A stretch of DNA of 64,000 nt from Distichodus sexfasciatus (lineage: Eukaryota; Chordata; Actinopteri; Characiformes; Distichodontidae): positions 430,179-494,178 of the forward strand of contig JAVGVS010000303.1 of assembly GCA_032718565.1 (NCBI GenBank), read 5' to 3'. Within the stretch, counting starts at the first letter, position 1, and every line of letters begins with the position of its first letter. Position numbers and translations under genes: made by a program. The notes under the pieces were generated by a model. That model saw nothing but the letters and a program-made list of their open reading frames with translations. It was not told the origin of the DNA and did not search any database. Shown piece by piece: positions 55,751 through 64,000 of this stretch.

Positions 55751-56479
55751 AAGTCAGTCAACGTTTGCCAAAGCTACAGAAGTAACTCACAATGTACATA
55801 TGAAGACTGAAGCGATATGAGTCAGAAATGCACTTTAATTAATGTCATCGCAGAGTGCGCTCTACACATAGACTACATGACTGCAAAAATAACACCGTAC
55901 GAATGTTATTCATAGATTAGACTGTTTAACTCGGCTTATTCATACCTTTTGGAGAGGGGAAGGAGAGTATAAAAGGGAGAGATAAGAGACACTGAAAGGT
56001 TTATATAAAGTTGGTTTTTGGATGGACGGCGTTAAAAAGTAACCTACTTAGATTGACGCTATTATCCATTACCATCTCAGGTAAAAGCCTCTTCCCCTGC
56101 TTTTCCATGCTTCTGACATTCAAGCAGAGGAACGCTATGATGATGGTCTCGCTTTTTAACGTAACCCCAAAATTGTACCTCAGAAAATGTTTCCAAACCA
56201 AACCGAGTCTTGGCCGAGCAGAGAGTGTGAAAATTCTGTTAAACCCGCTCAGGACGTCGTAACAAAAGGCAACTGTGCTGCAGCTTTACAGTGAATTCTA
56301 AATCACAGTTCTCTCTGATTCCTCGTGATTAGGCCTTATTTTATTTTGTTGTGTGATCTGCGATGCTTCAGAAATTCTCGTTCTCAATTCTGTCATCAAA
56401 AACACCAGAAATCTGCAGAAAGACGTCAGTGCTGGGTTTAAAGGGACACCAGACCACCTGAGGCCATATTATTTTTTAA
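55751..56479. other. unique sequence, nothing recognised
   Basis: Frames on both strands at 56001-56262 overlap and neither shows a domain. Confidence 0.35.
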
Positions 56480-56920
56480 TGTTTTAATGTTGGGGGGGAG
56501 AGCTACTTTTAAACAGCAGCAAACCACAAGCTCCTGTTTTAATACAGAAGTTAGCCACACTACAAGCTACCCAGAAAAAAGACGTTAACTACATCCGAGC
56601 TGTTCCCAGTAATGCTTAATATTTGTGCTGCAAAAGAAAATGTCAAACATGATGTTAAAAGTAACATGTCTAGTTTTTAAAAAGCGTAATGTCAAATCGC
56701 AGTAAGGTTTTAATGATGTTTAAATGTAGAGTGTTTTGGCTTCTGTACGTTCACTCAAATGCGTATGTTTTGTCTGTTTTGCCTTTTAGAGTCGTACCCT
56801 TTAAAAGAATATGTAACTTAGCAACCCTACATTGCAAAAAAAAAAAAGGGGTTACTCAAAAAGCTACATTAACTTAAAAGTAGCTATGCTACCGATAAGC
56901 TACTAAAAATCACTAGACCA
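56480..56920. repeat. TAGCTAC-type repeat, copy 3
   Basis: GAGCTACTTTTAAACAGC, AAAAAGCTACATTAACTTAA and GTAGCTATGCTACCGATAAG. More decayed than copies 1 and 2. Confidence 0.5.
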
Positions 56921-56979
56921 CGTTTACAGATAGCCTGGTATTTACAGAAACAGCTATTTCACCCCCTCTATTTCACACC

Positions 56980-57042
56980 CTACAGCTTACTCAGGGATCG
57001 AACCCAGGACCTAACCACTGCGCCACTGTGCTGCCCATTTAG
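56980..57042 (-). mobile_element. SINE family B, head fragment
   Basis: GGGATCGAACCCAGGACC and CCACTGCGCCACTGTGCTGC are the inverse of the family B tRNA-like head. Confidence 0.78.
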
Positions 57043-57110
57043 CCGTTTCCCCTTTTCAAAATTAAAATTTACTCAACGGTGAAAGGGTGAAAGTCAGGGT
57101 CCACTGTTGT

Positions 57111-57130
57111 ACACACACACACACACACAC
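57111..57130. repeat. (AC)n microsatellite
   Basis: About ten AC units. Confidence 0.9.
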
Positions 57131-57149
57131 TAAAACATATCAAGATTTT

Positions 57150-57353
57150 TGTGTTAAGAGCTGCCACGGTGATGCGTGGTTAGCGTTGTCGTCTCACAGC
57201 AAGATGGTCCAGCGCTCGATCCCCGGGTTGGTCGTGAGGTCTTTCTGTGTGGAGTTTGTGAGGGTTTCTCCAGGTGCTCCAGTTTCCATCCACAGTCCAA
57301 AAGCATGCAGTTTATGTTGATTGGTTACTCAAAATTGCTCCCTTAATTATGAA

Positions 57354-57385
<32 letters not shown>

Positions 57386-57770
57386 CTGGCGGCCCACCAG
57401 GGTTGGACTCCGCCTTGTGCCCGCATCCACGCAACCCCAATTGGTATTAAGATTACGGAATGGGTGGTAATGTAACGGTTAGGACGTTTGCCCTGTGATC
57501 GGAAGGTCGCCGGTATAGATCCCGAACTGGTAAAGGTACCAATGAGGTACTCATGAGCAAGGTACCGTCCCCAAGTGCTGCTCCCTGGGCGCTGTCCATG
57601 TCAGCTGCCCACTGATCGATCCTTCACGGATGGGTCAAATGCAGAGTTCACATTTGGTTAAGGTGCAACATGTGCTGTGCTGTGTTCACAATGACAAATA
57701 ATCACTCACTTTCATTCACCAGATAATGAATGAATGAATAAATGAATAAATGAATAAATGAATAAATGAA
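57150..57770 (+). mobile_element. SINE family B, interrupted by SINE A
   Basis: Head GCCACGGTGATGCGTGGTTA, GCGCTCGATCCCCGGGTT, body GTGTGGAGTTTGTGAGGG, a (GT)n expansion at 57358-57383, GGGTTGGACTCCGCCTTGTG and then, after the SINE A at 57459-57712, the (ATGA/ATAA)n tail (57723-57770). Confidence 0.85.
57459..57712 (+). mobile_element. SINE family A inserted in SINE B
   Basis: From TGGGTGGTAATGTAACGGTT to GTTCACAATGACAAATAATC. Full length, so this SINE is younger than the family B copy that contains it. Confidence 0.9.
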
Positions 57771-58406
57771 TGGACACTGTGCTAAAACATTCAGGCCAGA
57801 GAAATAAAAAAAGTTGTCAATGTATGAATAAAATTAACCACCATACTGCTCAAAGAGGTGTTAAACGCTATAAACGTACTGCGTAGATAAACAGCATTGT
57901 TCAATAAATGTTGAACCTGCAATATAAATTAGACTTGAGTAGCAGCGTGAGTTCACACATTTATATTTATGTGCATAATTAGTCATGAGTGCTGTTTCTA
58001 AGACTCGAAAATTTGCAGTAAGAAGCAGAAGTCATCATTCTTCTTACTGCAAGTCATTTTTAATAAGAAGAGCAGACATGAGGATGGAACTTCAGGACGA
58101 CTCTCTCAGCTAATGGCTCCACCATGCATTATTACTTATTTCAAAACCGTCATGTCCTGTAAATTTTAAAAGCCTCCCTTGAGATGTTTTGGTGGAGATT
58201 TTGAAACAATTGTCCACATTAAAGTTGAGGTGTATGTACGGTGCGTTACATTTGCCATTGGTGCTCGGTTTCCGAGTTGTTTTTCTGAGAGCTGAAGCTA
58301 CAAGTGACGTCATGCATCGACCAGATATCTCAGAGCAGCACAGAGAGCTCAGAGTTCCGAATCCAAGATGGCTGCTCAGTGCAAAGACTGTAATAAATGC
58401 TTTGAT
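57771..58406. other. unique sequence
   Basis: AAGAAGCAGAAGTCATCATTC and TTCTTACTGCAA form a local inverted pair (58015-58052). 58240-58390 is repeat-free. No supported gene. Confidence 0.35.
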
Positions 58407-58615
58407 TTTTTTTTTTTTTTTTTTTTTAGCACTTTAATGAAAGTGAGTGATTATTTGTCATTGTGAACACACCACAGCACACAGATTGGCTGGTTGACTT
58501 GCAGTACTCATGAGCAAGGTACCGACGCCAAGCACTGCTCCTTCATGGATGGGTCAAATGCAGAGGTCACATTTGGTTGTGCTGCACTGTGGAGTGTTCA
58601 CAATGACAAATAACT
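58407..58615. mobile_element. rearranged SINE family A next to poly-T
   Basis: A T18 run is followed by an inverted tail (58440-58485, GAGTGATTATTTGTCATTGT) and then a plus body and tail (58511-58612, GAGCAAGGTACCGACGCCAA to GTTCACAATGACAAATAAC). Tail-outward inverted arrangement, able to fold back. Confidence 0.82.
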
Positions 58616-58839
58616 ACTCCAACACATAGTCTCCCTTATCTATAGCTTATTTTAGGGGTGTAATGATACATCAGTCTTCATCGATACATCGATTCAATGA
58701 TCCATAGAACTGAGTCAAAATGAAAACTTTGATCACATCATACATAATGATATAACATTTTATATTGAACAGGATGTTTTATTAAGAGATTTATTCATCT
58801 ACTTGAACTCTGGAATTTAAAATTAAAGTTGATTTTTGT

Positions 58840-59390
58840 GGCGGCACTGTGGTGCAGTGGTTAGCGCTGCTGCCTCACAGCAAGAAGGTCCTGGGTTCGA
58901 ACCCTGGCGTCGGCCGTAGGGCCTTTCAGTGTGGAGTTTGCGTGCTCTCCCTGTGTTTGCGTGGGTTTCCTCCGGGTGCTCCGGTTTCCTCTCACAGTCC
59001 AAAGGCATGCAATGTAGGTTAATTGGTGACTCTAAATTGGCCCTGTAAGGCAGTGTTTCCCAATCCCAGTCCTCGCGGCACACCGCTCTGCACAGATTCG
59101 GTATTTCCTGCACCTCCGCACGCCGATCCAACGTTGCTAATGAGCTAATCAGTAGCATCAGCTGTGCTGTGGGTCGGGAAACTCGAATCTGTGCAGAGCG
59201 GTGTGCCGCGAGGACTGGGATTGGGAAACGCTGCTGTAAGGTGTGAATGTGATTGTGTGAGTGTTTGTGCCTTGCGGTGTGCTGGCGCCTACCCAGGGTT
59301 GGTTCCTGGCTTGTGCCCGTTGGGCTCTGCGATAGGCTCCGGTCCCCCTGCGACCCCAGTTGGGATTCAGCGGTTCGGAAAGTGAATGAT
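58840..59390 (+). mobile_element. SINE family B, full length, nested
   Basis: Head GGCGGCACTGTGGTGCAGTG with B box GGGTTCGAACCCTGG, body GTGTGGAGTTTGCGTGCTCT and CCGGGTGCTCCGGTTTCCTC, tail GGTTCGGAAAGTGAATGA. Perfect 11-bp target duplications TTGATTTTTGT at 58829-58839 and 59391-59401. It is itself interrupted at 59051-59233. Confidence 0.93.
59051..59233. mobile_element. 183-bp palindromic hAT MITE inside the SINE
   Basis: Ends CAGTGTTTCCCAATCCCAGT and its near-perfect inverse, extending through CCTCGCGGCACACCGCTCTG on both arms. Perfect 8-bp target duplications CTGTAAGG (59043-59050 and 59234-59241). The CAGTGTTTCCC terminus is a known hAT-type end in fish genomes. Confidence 0.95.
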
Positions 59391-59586
59391 TTGATTTTTG
59401 TCATGGAAGTGACTGTTAAATCAACATATAATATTCTCATATTAATTACCGACTCCTGAACTGAATTTAATCGAATTTGTATCGTAGCCGACTTTGTGAT
59501 ATCGTCAGACGGCAAATCGTTGTTCGTTGAATATATGAAAATATCATAATCTGATGAAACTTGTAATCACATCCCTAACTTATTTT

Positions 59587-60109
59587 AAAACCCTGCCAAG
59601 GGCTGAGCTTAAATTCAGCAGCGATGAGAAACAATAGAGCTTGCAAATTAAATCACCCGACGTAAAGAGGGCAGGTCATTTTAAGGATTTTATAACAGTG
59701 TGTTAATGCGAAACCCAGCCGAGTTTGACAGGGTTTGCTGGCGTAGTTGGCTTGGTGGCTGTGAAAGGGGCTTTATCTGCCCCAGCGGGGTGTGTTCGGG
59801 TACAAAGCTGTGCCAGCTGTCTCACGCAGAGCTCCCACAAGTTTCAGTTTTGACATTTTTTTTAAATTACGAGGCTGAGAAATGTGGTTATTTTGCCACC
59901 GTTTACTCAGAACAGACCATTTCCACCATTGTTACCATCTGTTTCCCGGTGAAAGCTTTTCAGATGGAGCTGAAAGCAGCCAGACAAAAATACACGTAGT
60001 GTGGTATAAATCACGATGGTATCTCACCGCTTTTTGAGCACTGCATTGATAGTGATGTAGCAGCTTTCAAAAACGAGCACTTTCTTGCTTGTCTATGTGT
60101 AATTTTTCT
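59587..60109. other. repeat-free block
   Basis: 59590-59990 is of balanced composition; the 99-codon frame (59700-59999) has no domain. Possible conserved noncoding DNA. Confidence 0.3.
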
Positions 60110-60240
60110 TTCCACATACAGTACATACCGACATACAATACACAATGAGCTCTAAACAACGGACAATATACAATACAAAATATACAGTACAAAATACAAA
60201 AGCTATACAGTACAGATTATGTACAGTGTATCATTTCCTT
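60110..60240 (-). mobile_element. possible LINE 3' fragment
   Basis: ACATACAGTACATACC, CAATACACAATGAGC and TATACAGTACAAAATACAAA resemble inverted 3' ends of fish non-LTR elements. Low complexity limits the call. Confidence 0.35.
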
Positions 60241-60966
60241 TCCAGATTATTCTTTCAAAAAGCTTTTAAAAACACAGTTTATCCTTAATTCTCCAGTTTA
60301 AAAAAATAATAAAATACTTTTGTTTTAGTCATTCATAATTTGTGGTCATTTTATTGTGTTTAATTTTATCTAAAAGTAAAAGTATCTGCATTTACTTATT
60401 ATAGGTGCTACATCATCATCATCATCATCATCATCATCATAATAATAATAATAATAATAAAATATTTTTAGCGCAACAGTGCAAACACAGTCAAGTTTGT
60501 ACTGAACGTTTTTGATTTTTAAGAAGACAGACATCTAAAAGAAAGAAAGCAAATACTCAGTTTCTGCTTGAAGAAGTACATTAATAATTCTCTGTATTTG
60601 TAGCAAATTGTATAAATCATTTACTGCACTGAAGATCCATCCCGTAATGAAACTGTTGTACGTTAGAGTAGAAAAGTAAAAATGCCGTAAATTATGCTTT
60701 AATTACTGAACTGACTGCCTGTAGCCTTGTCATTGGCTCTGTCTATATCAGTTCTCAATCTGCCAAATCATCCGCCAAATCTCATGTATGTTTTCAGTCA
60801 TAAATCTCATGTTTTATCAAATCAGAAGGTCTTTTCTACCCACACTACAAGATCTTACGTGCCAGCAAATACTTCCAGTCTCCGATCTGTTGGAAAAACA
60901 TATTGATTTGAGGATGAGGCCAGTAGCAGTTCTAGTTTGTATGGAAATTAAGAATAAACGTTATAA
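60241..60966. other. unique sequence with (ATC)n(AAT)n
   Basis: (ATC)n at 60411-60439 and (AAT)n at 60440-60461. Nothing else recognised. Confidence 0.5.
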
Positions 60967-61645
60967 TTATTAAATATAGCTGCAAGCAGCAAGAAAGGGG
61001 TCCAAGCAAGCTGATGCAGTAAGAAAGGAGTAAATCACACTGCATAAATCCATGTAGCATTTTTAATGTCCCCTATTGTTTCTTCTTCCATATCTTTGTT
61101 TTGATGGTTTAAACCAAATTTCAGCAAAGTCAGACTGAGATATACACATTTAGCATTTATAGCACCCCCTATTGTTTAACTGGCGCAATTAATGCTAGTT
61201 GGACCAAAGTAATCCAAAGATACAACAGTTTAAGCAAAATAAGTTACACCCCACTGCAATTAATTCACTAATTATAGGTGCCCCTTTGTGAAATCCCGAA
61301 AAAGCTTCATGTTTTGATATCAGACTAAGTCTGCAGATTCATTTGACACCTCACTTGCCTTAATCAGCCAGTTAGCCTAGAAGGAGTTCACAAAATTATG
61401 CAAATATTATGCAAATTAGCTGAAAATCTCAAAATAGGAAGTCCATACTCCCAATCAGAAAGTTGTTTAGCTTAAGCCAATGAATCAGATTAAAAAAAGG
61501 AATTTTCACTCTAGGCCAGACAGGTGAGAGGTAGCCAAAAATGTGTCACTACGCAATCACTATGCTTTCCGGTCAAAATTCACAGCATTCCTACTTACCT
61601 TCCAAATTTCAGCAACTTAAGGTTCATGCTGCCGTCCAGTTCTTT
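60967..61645. repeat. GCTGCAAGCAGC-type interspersed repeat
   Basis: Starts TATAGCTGCAAGCAGCAAGA then GGGGTCCAAGC, continues with ATAGCACCCCCTATTGTTTA and ACCAAAGTAATCCAAAG, and ends near TTCAGCAACTTAAGGTTCAT. This opening is a very frequent fish repeat. Superfamily not assigned. Confidence 0.6.
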
Positions 61646-61652
61646 TGAGAAT

Positions 61653-61654
<2 letters not shown>

Positions 61655-61686
<32 letters not shown>

Positions 61687-61710
61687 AATACACCACACAC
61701 ACACACATAA

Positions 61711-61791
<81 letters not shown>

Positions 61792-61800
61792 TATATTATG
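61655..61800. repeat. (CA)n(AAT)n(TA)n compound microsatellite
   Basis: CA tracts 61657-61706, AAT 61708-61740, TA 61741-61786. Confidence 0.97.
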
Positions 61801-62565
61801 GTGGGTGGGTCTGGATTATAATTAGGGTGGTCAGAACCTCTCGATGTCCCCCATACTTCAAACCATACCCTTCTCTCACATGCCTCATTTCCTCCACCCT
61901 CATATTTAAAGTGTAAATTGAACACGCTTGGCTTTCCTCTACAAATTAAAACGGTCATTAAAGACCCTAAATCCGCCGTGCCGCTACGGAGCTCAGAGTG
62001 AATATGCAGTTTAAACATTCTCGTATTCATATTCGCCTCTTTTAATCCAGAAGCTGCGCTTTGGCAAGTGATTTTTTTAATGCCAACGTCATCAGATTCC
62101 CAGTCGGCTAATTTATTGGATCACCTTTCTTGTGAAGATTAATGCTGCGCTGCTTTAAACACCACCAGCCGCACAGCCCCAGGGCAAAACTTCCAGGGAT
62201 GGGGAAAGATGTTCTGTCTAGAATATGCAATTTTATTATATTTCCATATTACCTTCCAGTCTTTGATAGCAGGGGGTATGTTCACACCTTCAAAACAATT
62301 AAAATTACTGAGGTAAAACGGTTTACTTGCAATTTAGCAAAAACCCTCAGCGATCAGATAAATCTGTTTATTTTGTTTATTTGACAGTGGTTTTAGTCTG
62401 TATAGTGCTTTGGGCGAAGCCTAGTGGAAAAAAAGGGAACAAAGAAAAGACGATTCAGCACAAAATTACAATGTAATAAATGAGTTTAACTAAAAAACAA
62501 ACACACAAACATAACAATGATCTTTTGCACATATAATGCATAAAATTACCTTCCAGTATTGTAAC
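61801..62565. other. mostly unique sequence
   Basis: 62000-62280 is repeat-free with TTTTAATCCAG and GGCTAATTTATTGGAT motifs, possibly conserved noncoding. No supported gene. Confidence 0.35.
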
Positions 62566-63068
62566 TGTCAGGTTCGTCAGTGATCTGATTGGGATTTGAC
62601 GGGAAAGGCAGCCATTAAACAATCTTTCAGTGGCCGGGTTAGGTGGCTGTCGGACTGCGTGACGATTTGGACAGTGATCTGGTTAGGATTTGAACCGAAT
62701 ACCTAACTTTCACAGTTCGCCAGAGATCTGGTTCGGATTTAACAAATTGCTACTCATTAGCCGTTAGGCCATGTAGCGTGGTGGTTAACCCAAACGCGGC
62801 TGAGAACGTGAGTATGTAGGATTGTTACGCGAGTTGATTTAAGAACTCTCTTACACGAAAAGTTAGGATTTCCACAATAAATCCACGTTCTGAAGACACA
62901 CACTCCACTCAAAGAGATAACCCAATAACTGAGAGTACTCCTAGTAGAAGCCGACAGGGTCGGAAGATGGGCCGGGTGACTCAAATGGCAAAGCGTCGCG
63001 TCGCGAGAAAATGACTCCTTAAATACCCTTTGAACCGCGAGCGGCCGCGGGAGTGAGAGCGCGTGACA
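62566..63068. mobile_element. solo LTR, copy 2, inverted to copy 1
   Basis: 503 bp from TGTCAGGTTCG to GCGTGACA, bounded by the perfect 5-bp direct repeat GTAAC (62561-62565 and 63069-63073). Three imperfect copies of GATCTGGTTAGGATTTGAAC (62583, 62679, 62727) lie inside. A TATTTAAGG promoter-like motif (inverse at about 63015-63025) and AATAAA at 62874 are present, but on opposite strands, so the direction of transcription is unclear. Copy 1 lacks about 40 bp around the TATTTAAGG site. Confidence 0.87.
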
Positions 63069-63149
63069 GTAACTAACTTTTGCACATATATTTCCTTGTT
63101 CTAAGCTTAGTGTCCATATTTATAGTTAAATATGAAAGTTAAATATGAT

Positions 63150-63622
63150 CCTCCATGGTTTCGCAAAGTGTTGCGATCGCAAATATTAAGGCAAATTCAG
63201 AGAATTCATTACTACTGTGCAATTTTGACCAGCTTTTCCACAATTTTTGACCAATTATTGTCATTTCCCACAAAACATTGAGCCACATATCAGGGAACTC
63301 ACTTCCTTGTTTCGTTTTGAAGACGCAGGAAACGCGTGAGATAAAAACGGCTCACATTTACCTTCAAAAATAACAATGATTAATGGTTAATTAAAATAGT
63401 AGTGGTTTTGTTTCTTTCATTTTAATTGATTGGTAAAGAATCATTACAAAGGGGGACAAAATCACATATTTTTTCCCCAACTTTGACTTGCTCCCGCAAC
63501 TTTATTGCAACAAAACGCCTAAAAACTTTCATCGCGCTTTCTTTTTTAGAAAAGCTGCCGCATAATCAGGCATTTTGGCCACAACAATCTCAAGAAAGGC
63601 CAACGAAATCCTGGAGGGACTG
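63150..63622 (-). mobile_element. CCTCCAGG TIR element, copy 4, inverted
   Basis: Ends CCTCCATGGTTTCGCAA (diverged) and AAATCCTGGAGGG. The interior is the inverse of copies 1-3: TTTTGACCAATTATTGTCAT, GGAACTCACTTCCTTG, AATAGTAGTGGTTTTGTT, CGCATAATCAGGCATTTTGG. Nearly full length. Confidence 0.8.
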
Positions 63623-63671
63623 CTCTATATGCTTGTAAACAGTTGACGGAAAGTCAACTTTTAATACGTAT

Positions 63672-63832
63672 AATTGCCGCCAGTTCGAATCCCAGGCCCA
63701 GTACCACTAAGGCCCATGTCAGCTACCCACTGCTCCTTCACGGAGGGGTCAAATGCAGAGGTTACATTTGGTTGTGGTGCACTGTGTGCTGTGGTGTGGT
63801 GTGTTCACAATGACAAATAATCACTCACTCAC
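63672..63832 (+). mobile_element. SINE family A, 5'-truncated
   Basis: From CGCCAGTTCGAATCCCAGG to GTTCACAATGACAAATAATC; a short internal deletion removes the TGAGCAAGGTACC part. Confidence 0.88.
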
Positions 63833-63980
63833 TAAATTATAATTAGAAACATTAGTGTAATTGTTCATCGTTTAACGCGTCTCAACTGTCAAATGCAGGA
63901 AACAATGCAAAAAGAACATCTAGATCCAGCAGCTGGCAGGAGAGAATCCAGCCTCGTCCTAAATGCATGGCTTTACACAA

Positions 63981-64000
63981 GCACACACACACACACACAC
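63981..64000. repeat. (CA)n microsatellite at window edge
   Basis: At least nine CA units, cut by the end of the window. Confidence 0.9.

Larger units (their letters stand above)
58654..59578. mobile_element. hAT-like element containing a nested SINE
   Basis: Ends AGGGGTGTAATGAT and (inverse) TTAGGGATGTGATTAC, flanked by perfect 8-bp direct repeats CTTATTTT (58646-58653 and 59579-59586), the size made by hAT transposases. Subterminal ATCGATACATCGAT and ATCGTA motifs. About 370 bp of its own sequence remain around the nested SINE. Confidence 0.82.

Noticed and set aside
58823..59515. 230-codon minus frame
   Set aside because: It runs through a SINE, a MITE and the hAT element in antisense, so it cannot be an ancestral protein.

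Overview
The window is vertebrate nuclear DNA, almost certainly from a ray-finned (teleost) fish. The evidence is one intronic LRRTM-type gene, Tc1/mariner remnants with the terminal repeats typical of fish elements, several tRNA-derived SINE families, LINE 3' tails of teleost type, hAT-like elements, solo LTRs and very many microsatellites. There are no operons, ribosome binding sites, prophages or CRISPR arrays. I cannot name the species.

Gene content is low. The only secure coding region is the large exon of an LRRTM-family synaptic adhesion protein (about 45887-47535, + strand), closest in my reading to LRRTM4. It lacks its own ATG. The frame opens straight from a 3' splice site and the phase fits a first exon ending ATGG, as in mammalian LRRTM3/4. 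The last sense codons end in a perfect splice donor, so this exon can either stop at the C-terminal ECEV motif or splice to a longer tail outside the window. A second possible coding exon (18140-18198, product unknown) lies in a CpG-rich, promoter-like block (17.5-18.3 kb). A separate CpG-rich block lies at 14.4-15.3 kb.

Layout: 0-4.3 kb holds a deleted Tc1 element, an AT-rich decayed tandem repeat and a minisatellite. 4.4-13.3 kb holds SINEs, a mariner-type foldback element, a solo LTR and a LINE tail, with a dense SINE cluster at 10.3-12.6 kb. 13.3-18.5 kb holds the two CpG-rich blocks and a C/A-rich degenerate tandem repeat. 18.6-23.4 kb holds microsatellites and two large GACA/GATA-type arrays. 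23.4-28.5 kb is mostly unique, with one Tc1-like deletion element and a conserved-looking block at 27.8-28.5 kb. 28.6-39.5 kb is a patchwork of TIR elements, a GAGACC minisatellite, GATA arrays and a nested insertion. 39.5-45.9 kb is mostly unique, with SINEs and a LINE tail that ends almost at the LRRTM branch point. 47.5-64 kb is 3' flank or intron with more SINEs, a foldback copy, TIR elements, a three-level nest at 58.65-59.58 kb and a second solo LTR.

No new multi-gene system is visible. What is informative is the transposon stratigraphy (target-site duplications, nested insertions, related copies that date each other) and the LRRTM exon structure. Most long reading frames are artefacts of microsatellites, minisatellites or repeats and were left out.
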